In this document: in pieces, positions 47,251 to 54,967 of the stretch
Layout of the letters: every line of letters begins with the position of its first letter
Numbering within the stretch: position 1 is the stretch's first letter
Assembly (NCBI RefSeq): GCF_027923555.1
Contig: NZ_AP025523.1
Span: 496,001 to 560,000, forward strand
Direction: 5' to 3'
DNA: 64,000 nucleotides
Source: Vulcanimicrobium alpinum
GTDB taxonomy: Bacteria; Vulcanimicrobiota; Vulcanimicrobiia; Vulcanimicrobiales; Vulcanimicrobiaceae
Position numbers and translations under genes: made by a program
Notes under the pieces: generated by a model
The model's input: only the letters and a program-made list of their open reading frames with translations
Told to the model about the DNA's origin: nothing
Database searches by the model: none

Positions 47251-47933
47251 TCTTTGAGCGCGTATCCGACGCCGCGCACCGTCTGTATGAGCTTGTCGTC
47301 GTAGGGGTCGTCGATCTTGCCGCGCAGGTAACGGATGTAGACGTCGATCAGGTTGGAGTCGCCGAGGAAATCGCTCCCCCACACGCCGTTGAAGAGCTCG
47401 TCGCGCGAGTGCACTTTGTTGCGGTGCAGCAGCAGGTATTCGAGCAGCGCGTACTCTTTGGCGGTGAGGTGGATGGCGGCGCCGCCGCGCGTCACCTCGT
47501 GGCGGTCGCGGTCCATCGTGAGGTCCTTCGCGCGCAGCACGCTGTCGTGCGGTTCGCGCTCGCGCAGGCGGGCCCGGATCCGCGCCAGGAGTTCCTCGAT
47601 CGAAAACGGCTTGACGACGTAGTCGTCGGCGCCTTTGTCGAGCCCCGCCACGCGATCGGGGATGCGGTCTTTCGCGGTCAGCATGATGATTGGGACGCGC
47701 GATTTCGCGCGCACGCGCGCGCAGACTTCGAGCCCGTCGAGCTTCGGCAGCATCAGATCAAGCACCACGAGATCGGGCTCCTTGAGCGCCTTTTCCAAAC
47801 CGGAAAGTCCGTCGGCTGCGGTCTCCACATCGAAGCCCTCGTGTTCGAGCTCGAGCTTGAGGACGCGCAGGATCTGCGCGTCGTCCTCGACGAGCAGCAC
47901 CTTGTACTTGCGATTCTCGCTGACTCCGTTCAT
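47247..47933 (-). CDS. OmpR/PhoB-type response regulator
   Basis: 228 residues. Receiver domain 10-125 with VEDD at 16-19, phospho-acceptor Asp59 in VLDLMLP, Thr and Lys in MLTAKD and VVKPF; winged-helix DNA-binding domain 135-228 with LTAKEYALLEYLLLHRNKV and YIRYLRGKID. ATG 47933. Pairs with the kinase whose gene starts at its stop codon. 20 nt downstream of the small membrane protein gene, so probably transcribed with the sigma factor unit or separately. Confidence 0.95.
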   Translation of the reverse strand: MNGVSENRKYKVLLVEDDAQILRVLKLELEHEGFDVETAADGLSGLEKALKEPDLVVLDLMLPKLDGLEVCARVRAKSRVPIIMLTAKDRIPDRVAGLDKGADDYVVKPFSIEELLARIRARLREREPHDSVLRAKDLTMDRDRHEVTRGGAAIHLTAKEYALLEYLLLHRNKVHSRDELFNGVWGSDFLGDSNLIDVYIRYLRGKIDDPYDDKLIQTVRGVGYALKD

Positions 47934-47953
47934 CGATACTCCCGTTCCGTGGG

Positions 47954-48304
47954 TCAGGGCTGGATGCGGCGTCGCGGCGCTGTCGTGAACACGCTCAGCC
48001 ACCACGCCGCCGATATGCCGGTGCCCAGCCACAAAAGGGTCTGCACCGAGTTGAGGCCGCCGGCGTTGACGACGTCGGTGACCAGGTCGGCAAGCCGGGT
48101 GCTCGCGCTCGGCGCGCTCACGACCGCCCAGCTCAGCCAGACGGCGACCGCGGCCAAGGTCGCGATCAGCCAGACTTCCCACATCGCGACCATCGGGCGC
48201 GGGCGGTAGATCGTCGCCGTCAGGATGCGGGCGTGCAGGGTCGGCGACGGCTCCTCCAGGGGGAGCGACGCGAGTGCGCGGTCGAGTGCGTCGTCGTCCA
48301 TCAT
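47954..48304 (-). CDS. Small membrane protein, possible anti-sigma partner
   Basis: 116 residues: a 36-residue acidic/helical cytoplasmic N-terminus (LDRALASLPLEEPSPTLHAR) and two hydrophobic segments (VWLIATLAAVAVWLSWAVV and TLLWLGTGISAAWWLSVF). ATG 48304 overlaps the ECF sigma stop (ATGA). Position and topology fit an anti-sigma factor, but no zinc-binding HxxxCxxC is present, so the assignment rests on context. Confidence 0.6.
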   Translation of the reverse strand: MMDDDALDRALASLPLEEPSPTLHARILTATIYRPRPMVAMWEVWLIATLAAVAVWLSWAVVSAPSASTRLADLVTDVVNAGGLNSVQTLLWLGTGISAAWWLSVFTTAPRRRIQP

Positions 48305-48870
48305 TCGCTCAGTGCCTTCCGAAGTTGTTCTTTAGCACGAAAGAGGTGCGTTTTCACCGTTCCCAGCGGAAGGTCTAACACGGATGCAATCTCTTCGTAC
48401 TGCTTCCCTTGCAAGTGGTAGAGGGTAATCACCGTACGGTATTTCTCGGGCAGGGCATCGATTGCGGCGCGCAGCCGGGCGGCCTCGTCGCTGCGTTCTG
48501 CGAGGAGTTCGGGGCCGGCCGACGGGTCGGCGCGGTCGGGGAGCTCTTCGCCGGAGAACCGTTTGCGTTTGGCGAGCCGGTCGCAGCACGACCGGTAGCA
48601 GATGGTGAAGATCCAGGTCGAGAACTTCGCGCCGGGCCGGAACGTGTTGAGCGCGCGATAGGCCTTGAAGAACGCTTCCTGGACCGCATCCTCGGCCTCG
48701 GTCCGGTCCCGCAGCGTCCGCAGCGCGAGGTTGAACACCGCCCGCTCGTAGCGGGTCACTAACTCCACGAACGCCTCGCCGCGTCCGGCGAGGGTTGCGG
48801 CGATCAGCGCCTGGTCGTCCTCGACCGGCGCCGCTACGGGCGGAGGTTCCACCGCGAGAGCCGCTCCCAT
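48301..48870 (-). CDS. ECF-type RNA polymerase sigma factor
   Basis: 189 residues. Region 2: VELVTRYERAVFNLALRTLRD and DAVQEAFFKAYRALNTF with FSTWIFTICYRSC; region 4: LPEKYRTVITLYHLQGKQYEEIASVLDLPLGTVKTHL. Typical RpoE-like group IV sigma. ATG 48870 follows GGGGA at about 7 nt. Start of a leftward unit of sigma, membrane protein and two-component genes; divergent from a DUF4097 gene that it may control. Confidence 0.95.
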   Translation of the reverse strand: MGAALAVEPPPVAAPVEDDQALIAATLAGRGEAFVELVTRYERAVFNLALRTLRDRTEAEDAVQEAFFKAYRALNTFRPGAKFSTWIFTICYRSCCDRLAKRKRFSGEELPDRADPSAGPELLAERSDEAARLRAAIDALPEKYRTVITLYHLQGKQYEEIASVLDLPLGTVKTHLFRAKEQLRKALSE

Positions 48871-48990
48871 GCTGATGTCCCCATATACGGGCGAGCGGCA
48901 GCGCGGTTTCGCGCGTCGACGGAAATCATCGCCGGCACCCCTCAACAGCGCCGGAGCGAAACACCGGCGCGGCCCAGCCGTACATGGGGC

Positions 48991-49923
48991 ATGATTTCCC
49001 GCTCGACCCTCATCGGTGCCTTGGTCGTCGTCGAGCTCGCCATCGTCGGAGCTGCGGCCAGCGCGCTCACCGGCGGATCGGTGTTCCCGGTGATGCCCGG
49101 CCTCGCGCACCTGCATGCGAAGAACGCCGGCGCGATCGGGGCGAACGCGCTCGACCGCACCTTCACCACCGGCTATGCGCCTGCGGTGAAGGTCGACGTC
49201 GGCGGCGTCAAGGTGATCGTCGAGACGGCGAACGCGCCGACGGTCCGGGTGATCGAGCGGTTCACGTCGCACGGCTGGCTCTCCGGCAATGCCGCGCCGG
49301 TCGTCGCGGAGCAGACGCCGGAGGGAATCCGCGTGAGCACGCACGGCGACGACGGCGTGCACCTGGTGTTCGGGGAATTCGCGCACGACGTGCGCCTGAT
49401 CGTTCCGCCGAACGCGCGCGTCGAGGTTCGTTCGTCGGATGCGATCGACGCGAGCGGGCTGCGGTCGAAGTTCGTCGGCCGCACCTCCGAAGGACGCGTC
49501 CAGGTGCGCGATCATCGCGGCGATCTCGACGTGAGCAGCGACGACGGCCGCATCTATCTCACCGACGTCGAGGGGAACACGATCGCCGCAAACACGCACT
49601 CCGGCCGGCTCTATTTCGATCGCGTCGCCGCTGCGAAGCTCGATGCGCGCACCGAGTTCGGCAAAGTGTTCGCGTCGGAGGTGCGGGTCGGCGACGGGGC
49701 GCTCAGCACGCACGACGGCGACGTGTTCGTCGGCTTCGCGAGCGACAGCGACGCGACGGCCGTCGCGCATCCCAGCGAGGACAACACCGTCAGCGTGCGC
49801 GACTTCCCGTCGAGTACCGACGGAACGAACGGACGCGCCGTCCGCCTCGGCGGAGGCCGGGGCCGCTTCGCCGTCTCGACCGACGACGGTTCCATTGCCA
49901 TCTCTCAGGGGGCACACGTCTAA
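48991..49923 (+). CDS. DUF4097-domain exported protein
   Basis: 310 residues with an N-terminal membrane/signal segment (LIGALVVVELAIVGAAASALTGG region). The C-terminal two thirds show repeated beta turns with DG and SG (DLDVSSDDGRIYLTDVEG, ANTHSGRLYFDRV, LSTHDGDVFVGF, AVSTDDGSIAIS), the pattern of DUF4097 beta-helix proteins. Role unknown; found often beside sigma/anti-sigma systems. ATG 48991; divergent from the ECF sigma gene with a 120-bp gap that presumably holds both promoters. A second gene follows after 5 nt. Confidence 0.85.
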   Translation: MISRSTLIGALVVVELAIVGAAASALTGGSVFPVMPGLAHLHAKNAGAIGANALDRTFTTGYAPAVKVDVGGVKVIVETANAPTVRVIERFTSHGWLSGNAAPVVAEQTPEGIRVSTHGDDGVHLVFGEFAHDVRLIVPPNARVEVRSSDAIDASGLRSKFVGRTSEGRVQVRDHRGDLDVSSDDGRIYLTDVEGNTIAANTHSGRLYFDRVAAAKLDARTEFGKVFASEVRVGDGALSTHDGDVFVGFASDSDATAVAHPSEDNTVSVRDFPSSTDGTNGRAVRLGGGRGRFAVSTDDGSIAISQGAHV

Positions 49924-49928
49924 CCATC

Positions 49929-50570
49929 ATGCACGACAACGCAGTCGCCGCGCTCGCCATCTTCTGCATCTTCGGATTGCCGGTCGCGGCGTGGATCGTC
50001 GTTCGCGCCATGCGCTTCGTCGAGCGGATGGAGATGATCAAGCGCGGGATCGTCCCGCCGCCGGACGGCGCGTTCGGGCGCGGCCGGGCCTACCGCGAGT
50101 GGGCGCGTCAGCAGCAGCAGCAAGGGCCGTGGGCCGGCGCGCCCTGGCAGCAGCCCGGCGTGACGCCGCCGCCCGTACCGCCGCCGGTCGCCGCGAGCTA
50201 CGGCGACGACGACGCGCAGACGCAGCTCTACAAAGGGATCCGGCTCGCGCTGATCGGCTTCGCGATCCTGATCGGGCTCTCGTTCATCGGCGGCACGCCG
50301 CTGACGGCCGAGTTCCACGGCGGCCCGTGGCTGCTGGGCGGACTGATCCCGATGTTCGTCGGCGTTGCGCAAATCATCATCGCGCTGCTCTCGGGCGCGC
50401 AGTTGCCCAACGTGCAGAGCCGTCCGACGTTCGTCCCGCCGCCGAGCGCCGGACCGCCGCCGCCCGGCTCGCCTCCGCCGGGGCCCACGACGGTCTCAGG
50501 ACCGTGGGAACAGCCGGGCCGCCGGTTCGAAGAACTCTCGAAACCCATCCAGCCTCCCGACGTGCGATAA
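49929..50570 (+). CDS. Pro-rich membrane protein of unknown function
   Basis: 213 residues. One N-terminal membrane helix (AVAALAIFCIFGLPVAAWIVV), a Pro/Gln-rich linker, two further helices (LALIGFAILIGLSFIGG and LLGGLIPMFVGVAQIIIALL), and a Pro-rich C-terminal tail. The layout resembles DUF6249-type proteins that accompany DUF4097 genes. ATG 49929, 5 nt after the DUF4097 stop. Followed by a strong terminator. Confidence 0.65.
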   Translation: MHDNAVAALAIFCIFGLPVAAWIVVRAMRFVERMEMIKRGIVPPPDGAFGRGRAYREWARQQQQQGPWAGAPWQQPGVTPPPVPPPVAASYGDDDAQTQLYKGIRLALIGFAILIGLSFIGGTPLTAEFHGGPWLLGGLIPMFVGVAQIIIALLSGAQLPNVQSRPTFVPPPSAGPPPPGSPPPGPTTVSGPWEQPGRRFEELSKPIQPPDVR

Positions 50571-50592
50571 ACCTCGGGTGAGAAAAAGAGAC

Positions 50593-50629
50593 GGGACGAG
50601 TCGCCTGAGCGGCTCGTCCCTTTCTTCGT
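50593..50629 (+). terminator. Rho-independent terminator
   Basis: GGGACGAGTCGC and GCGGCTCGTCCC (50593-50620) form a 12-bp stem (one G-T pair) with a CTGA loop, followed by TTTCTTCGTT. Ends the DUF4097 operon. Confidence 0.9.
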
Positions 50630-50664
50630 TCCGTTTGGTCTGCGTGTCGTTCGCGCGCGCAGCG

Positions 50665-50805
50665 CTAGTGACAGATCACCAGGGCCATTGCCCACCCATG
50701 GGCGGTGCGGGTGCGAACCAGATAGCCGTCGGAGGTGCGGTCGTAGACGGTGTAGCCCGCTCGGAGCGCGTCGGCTAGCGTCTTGAAGACCTGAATCCCA
50801 GGCAT
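50665..50805 (-). CDS. Small protein, 46 residues, unknown function
   Basis: ATG 50805 to TAG 50665. A perfect AAGGAG ends 8 nt before the ATG, stronger than at most genes here. The product starts MPGIQVFKTLADALRAGYTV and continues with a YDRTSDGYLVRTRT segment and a hydrophobic end (WAMALVICH). It is compact, without a membrane helix or signal. It lies between the terminator of the DUF4097 operon and divergent pyrF. Clean ribosome site and codon use argue for a real gene; no known family is recognised. Confidence 0.7.
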   Translation of the reverse strand: MPGIQVFKTLADALRAGYTVYDRTSDGYLVRTRTAHGWAMALVICH

Positions 50806-50897
50806 CCCGGTTTCTCCTTACTCGGCACCCTCAAGGGCACCGTACTGACTCGACAACGAAAAATGCAGGCGTCTTGTTCTCGCGAAGGACGGCTTTC

Positions 50898-51608
50898 ATG
50901 CCGCCTTCACAGTTGGTTGTCGCTCTGGACGTCCCTGACCCGGCGCGTGCCGTCTCCTTGGTCGAACGCTTGGCCCCGATCGGTGTCATCTTCAAGATCG
51001 GCTACGAAGCGTTCTACACCTATGGTGAGGCCGTCAAGAGTGCGTTACGAGAGCACGAAGTCGGATACGCGCTGGACTTGAAGCTCCATGACATTCCCCG
51101 AACGGTCGAGGCTGCGGTCCGGGCGGTAGTCGAACCCGGGGTGCGTCTGGTCACGATCCACGCCCTCGGCGGCGCGGCGATGATGGAAGCCGCGGTGCGC
51201 TCGGCGGGAGAGCGCGCGGCGGAACTCCGCATTCCGATCCCGGAAGTGTACGCGGTCACGCTGCTGACCAGCCTCGGCAACGAAGATCTGGGCGAGCTCG
51301 GGCTCGCGGGCGGACCGGGCGAAAACGCGATCCGGCTCGCGGCGCTGGCGCGCGATGCGCGCTGCGCCGGCGTCGTGTGCAGCGTGCGCGAAGCCGCCGA
51401 TCTCAAAGCGTTCTTCGGCACCGAGTTCGGGACGTTCTGTCCCGGCATCCGGCCCGCCGGGAGCGCGCACGGCGATCAGAAGCGCGCCGCAACGCCGCGC
51501 GAGGCGCGCGAAGCCGGCGTCGATTACGCCGTCGTCGGGCGGCCGATCGTCGGCGACGCCGATCCGGTCGGCGCGGCGCGCGCGATAATTGCGGAGCTGA
51601 ACGCGTGA
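50898..51608 (+). CDS. pyrF: Orotidine 5'-phosphate decarboxylase
   Basis: Last step of UMP synthesis. 236 residues. LVVALDVPDPARA contains the first catalytic Asp region; LDLKLHDIPRTV is the DxKxxD motif; VGRPIVGDADP is the phosphate-binding loop. ATG 50898 is chosen with GAAGGA 8 nt before; TTG 50874 would add a non-conserved tail. pyrE follows with a GTGA overlap. Confidence 0.96.
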   Translation: MPPSQLVVALDVPDPARAVSLVERLAPIGVIFKIGYEAFYTYGEAVKSALREHEVGYALDLKLHDIPRTVEAAVRAVVEPGVRLVTIHALGGAAMMEAAVRSAGERAAELRIPIPEVYAVTLLTSLGNEDLGELGLAGGPGENAIRLAALARDARCAGVVCSVREAADLKAFFGTEFGTFCPGIRPAGSAHGDQKRAATPREAREAGVDYAVVGRPIVGDADPVGAARAIIAELNA

Positions 51609-52189
51609 CCGCAGCGACGGCCGCCGAGCTGGAACGCGAACTCACCGCGCGCGGCGCGCTGCTGGAAGGGCACTTCCGGCTCTCGTCGGGACGCCATTCG
51701 AACCGCTTCGTGCAGAAGTTCCGCATCCTCGAAGATCCGCGTCTTATGGAACGCGTCGCCGCGTCGCTGGCGGTTCCGGCGCGCGCCTTGGCGCCGACGA
51801 TCGTCGTCAGCGCCGCCGTCGGCGGGATCGTTCTGGGCTACGAGACGGCGCGCCAATTGGGAACCTTCGGAATCTTCGTCGAGAAAGAGAACGGTGCGCC
51901 GGCGCTGCGGCGCGGCTTCGCGCTGGGCCCCGGCGACCGTGCGTTCGTTGTGGAAGACGTCGTGACGACCGGCGGTTCGGTTCGCGAGGTCCTCGACGTC
52001 GTCCGCGCGCACGGCGCCGAGATCGCGGGCGTCGGGATCATCGTGCGCCGCGCGCCCGCCGACTTCCGCGTGCCGACCGTCGCGCTGCTCGACTTGCCGA
52101 TCGAGTCGCACGATCCCGAGGTCTGCCCGCAGTGCGCCGTCGGCGAACCGGTCACGGAACCGGGTTCACGCTATCTCGGTTCGAAGTAA
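51605..52189 (+). CDS. pyrE: Orotate phosphoribosyltransferase
   Basis: Converts orotate and PRPP to OMP. 194 residues, type I PRTase. FVVEDVVTTGGSV is the PRPP-binding loop with two acidic residues; FRLSSGRHSNRFVQK is the OPRTase N-terminal signature; the C-terminal HDPEVCPQCAVGEPV has a Cys pair common in this clade. Start GTG 51605 overlaps the pyrF stop. hisC follows 2 nt later. Confidence 0.96.
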   Translation: MTAATAAELERELTARGALLEGHFRLSSGRHSNRFVQKFRILEDPRLMERVAASLAVPARALAPTIVVSAAVGGIVLGYETARQLGTFGIFVEKENGAPALRRGFALGPGDRAFVVEDVVTTGGSVREVLDVVRAHGAEIAGVGIIVRRAPADFRVPTVALLDLPIESHDPEVCPQCAVGEPVTEPGSRYLGSK

Positions 52190-52191
52190 CG

Positions 52192-53301
52192 ATGCCGGTG
52201 CCGATCGACTACGCCGCGCTGGTGCGGCCGCAGGTTGCAAAACTCAAGCCCTACACGCCCGGCACGACGGTGTCGCAGGCGAAGGCGAAGTACGGGCTCG
52301 AGCATTTCGTGAAGCTCTCGTCCAACGAGAACCCGCTGGGGACGTCGCCGCGAGCGCTCGCCGCGCTGCAGTCGCTCGGCGAACTGCAGATCTACGTCGA
52401 CGACGACCATCACGAGCTCCGCGAACGGCTCGCGGCGCCGCACGGCCTGCAAGCCGCCAACGTGCTGGTCGGGCACGGTTCGAACGACGTCGTGCGCACG
52501 CTCTTCACGGCGCTGCTCGTCCCCGGCGACGAAGTCGTCGTCGCGGACCCCACGTTCTCGCTCTTTCCGAAGGACGCGATGCTCTTCGACGCGACCGCGG
52601 TGAAGGTGCCGCTGCGTGACGGCGTTCACGATCTCGACGCGATGCTCGCGGCCGTGACGCCGAAGACGAAGCTCGTCGTCGTCGTCGATCCCAACAATCC
52701 GACCGCAACCGCGGTCGACCGCGGCGCGTTCGAGCGCTTCGCGCGCGCGCTTCCCGAGCGCGTCGTGCTGATGATCGATCAGGCGTACCGCGAGTACATG
52801 CCGGCCGGGTCGGTCGAAGGCGCCGCGTACGCGGCGTCGCGCCCCGCGACGATCGTGCTGCGCACGATGTCGAAGATCTACGGGTTTGCCTCGTTGCGCT
52901 TCGGCTACGCGCTCGGCGACGCGGCGCTGCTCGCGTACGTCGAACGCGTGCGGGTCCCGTTCGGCGTCTCGCGCCCCGCCGCGGTCGCCGCGCTCGCCGC
53001 GCTCGACGACGACGACTTCCTGCGGCGCTCGGTCGCCAACAACGAGGCCGGGAAAGCGCTGCTGTACCCGGCGTTCGAGCGGCTCGGTCTGCATGCGTAT
53101 ACGACCGCGGCGAACTTCGTCGCGCTCGAGGTCCGCGGCACCGCGACCGAAGCGTACGAAACGCTGCTCGCGCGCGGGATCGTTACCCGCAGCGGCGACG
53201 CGCTCGGGATGCCGGGACGGCTGCGCATCACGATCGGGACGCCGGAAGAGAACGCGCTCCTGCTCGACGCGCTGCGGTCGCTGGCGCCGGCGGCGGCATG
53301 A
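52192..53301 (+). CDS. hisC: Histidinol-phosphate aminotransferase
   Basis: 369 residues, PLP fold type I. KLSSNENPLGTSP is the N-terminal hallmark; VDPNNPTAT the substrate loop; MIDQAYREY the Asp-Tyr pair near PLP; TMSKIYGFASLRFGY the Schiff-base Lys with the conserved Arg. Converts imidazole acetol phosphate to histidinol phosphate in His synthesis; related proteins also act on aromatic amino acids. ATG 52192 is 2 nt after pyrE. No other his gene is in the window. Confidence 0.93.
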   Translation: MPVPIDYAALVRPQVAKLKPYTPGTTVSQAKAKYGLEHFVKLSSNENPLGTSPRALAALQSLGELQIYVDDDHHELRERLAAPHGLQAANVLVGHGSNDVVRTLFTALLVPGDEVVVADPTFSLFPKDAMLFDATAVKVPLRDGVHDLDAMLAAVTPKTKLVVVVDPNNPTATAVDRGAFERFARALPERVVLMIDQAYREYMPAGSVEGAAYAASRPATIVLRTMSKIYGFASLRFGYALGDAALLAYVERVRVPFGVSRPAAVAALAALDDDDFLRRSVANNEAGKALLYPAFERLGLHAYTTAANFVALEVRGTATEAYETLLARGIVTRSGDALGMPGRLRITIGTPEENALLLDALRSLAPAAA

Positions 53302-53765
53302 ACGCGGCGGTCGCGGTGCGCCCGGGCGTCGCTGCAGACCGTGAGTTCGTGCGCGACCTCGGCCGCCGCAGCGCGGCCAGCAGCGTCTCGGCGGTGCGCG
53401 GCGCGCGTCACGCCGACGTCTTGCTCGCCTTCGACCGTCTCCTCCAGTTCGCATTCGAGCGCAAGCACGTCGCGCTCGTCGCCGACGCCGACGGCGAGCG
53501 CGCCGGCTTCCTGCTGCTGCTCTTCGACATCCCCGACGAGGTGACGCTGACGCAGCAGGCGTTCGTGGCGTACACTGCCGTCGAGCCGCATGCCCGCGGA
53601 CGCGGGATCGCGCGTGCGCTCCTCGACGAGGCCGAACGGCGCGCGCGCAGCGCGGGGCTCAAATATCTCACGCTGATGGTCACCGAAGACAACGCCGCGG
53701 CCCGCCGGCTGTACGACGGCGCGGGCTTCGTTACGGAGCGGCGCATGCTGACCAAACCGCTGTGA
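53298..53765 (+). CDS. GNAT family N-acetyltransferase
   Basis: 155 residues. TAVEPHARGRGIARALLDEAERRARSAG is the acetyl-CoA motif, and MVTEDNAAARRLYDGAGFVTERRML the C-terminal motif, both close to RimI-like acetyltransferases. ATG 53298 overlaps hisC (ATGA) and its stop overlaps the transporter start (GTGA). Substrate unknown. Confidence 0.9.
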   Translation: MNAAVAVRPGVAADREFVRDLGRRSAASSVSAVRGARHADVLLAFDRLLQFAFERKHVALVADADGERAGFLLLLFDIPDEVTLTQQAFVAYTAVEPHARGRGIARALLDEAERRARSAGLKYLTLMVTEDNAAARRLYDGAGFVTERRMLTKPL

Positions 53766-54967
53766 ACGCGACGGTGCTGCGGCGGACGCTCGTCACCGTC
53801 ATCACGATCGCCGTCGTCACGATCGCCGTCGTCACCGCCGCGCTGCTGTTCGCGGCCCGCATCCCCAAGACGGTCGCGCTGTTTCTGATCGCGGCGTTCA
53901 TCGCGTTCGGAGCGCACCCGCTGGTGAAGCAGCTCGAACGCTGGATGCCGCGTCCAGCGGTGATCGCGGTCGTCTACCTCGGCCTCATCGGCCTCGTCCT
54001 CTTCGCCCTCGTCGTCGTCCCGGTGACGTACGAGCAGATCGTCGCGCTCGTCGGCAATACGCCGCAGTACGTCGCGGTGATGCACGATCTGTTCGGCCAC
54101 GCCGAACGCGCGCTGCACGCCGTCCTCGGCGACCGCGTCCCGCTCCCGACGTTCAACCAGATGGAAAACGAAGCCGCGTCGCGGATCTCGGCGTTCGCGA
54201 GCGGCGCGATCGCGGAGGTCGGATCGATCGTCGTCGGTGCGGTGAGCGCGGTCATCGTCGGCACGTCGGCGCTCATCCTCTCGGTGTTCTTCCTGCTGCA
54301 AGGGCGCGAGGTGCGCGAAGGCATCCTCGGCTTCGTGCCGCCGGGCCGCCGTGTCAAGGTGGGTGCGCTGCTGCACGAGCTCGCCGAGGTGTTCGGCCAC
54401 TTCGTCGCCGGGCAGGCGCTGCTGTGCGCGATCGTCGGCGCGGCGGTGTGAGTGCTGCTCGCGCCCGCGCACTTCACCTTCGCGCTGCTGGTCGCGGTGA
54501 TCTGCGCGCTCGGCTACGCGGTCCCGTTCGTCGGGATGGTCGTTGCGCAGGTGATCGCGGCGGTGCTCGCCGCCCCGCAAGGGACCGGGATGGTGGTGTG
54601 GGTGACGATCGCGATCTTCGTGATCGCGCGCGTCGCCGACAACGTGCTCGTGCCGCGCATCATGTCGCAGTCGCTCGGCGTCTCGCCGATCACCGTGATG
54701 TTCGCGGTGTTCGCCGGCGGCGAGCTCTTCGGCTTGCCGGGGCTGATCCTCGGCATCCCGGCGGCGGCGCTGCTGCGGGTGCTCTTCGGCTACTTCGTTC
54801 AACCCTACGTCGTGCAGATGCAGACCCGCGCCGAGAATATCGGCGCGGCCAACGTGCACGTCGACGTCGCGATCGACGATCCCGCAGCGGATGCGGGCGA
54901 GAGCGTCGTCGTCGCCGTCAGCCGTCCGTTCGAGCCGGCTCCCGCCGCATCGACTCCGGAGCGCTGA
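53762..54967 (+). pseudogene. AI-2E/PerM-family transporter split by an in-frame TGA
   Basis: The first part (53762-54451) and second part (54452-54967) are in the same frame and together make a normal PerM/AI-2E exporter of about 400 residues with about eight helices. The TGA (54449-54451) interrupts the helical region FGHFVAGQALLCAIVGAAV / VLLAPAHFTFALLV; the GTG right after it could restart translation. A single base change from TGG, CGA or similar would explain it. It is either a recent nonsense mutation or a sequencing error. It starts by GTGA overlap with the GNAT gene; its 3' end overlaps argS (convergent) by 50 nt. Confidence 0.8.

Noticed and set aside
54449-54451. TGA in the AI-2E transporter read as selenocysteine or as a reassigned sense codon
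   Set aside because: The position is a hydrophobic helix in a family without catalytic Cys, no SECIS-like hairpin was evident, and TGA ends many genes here.
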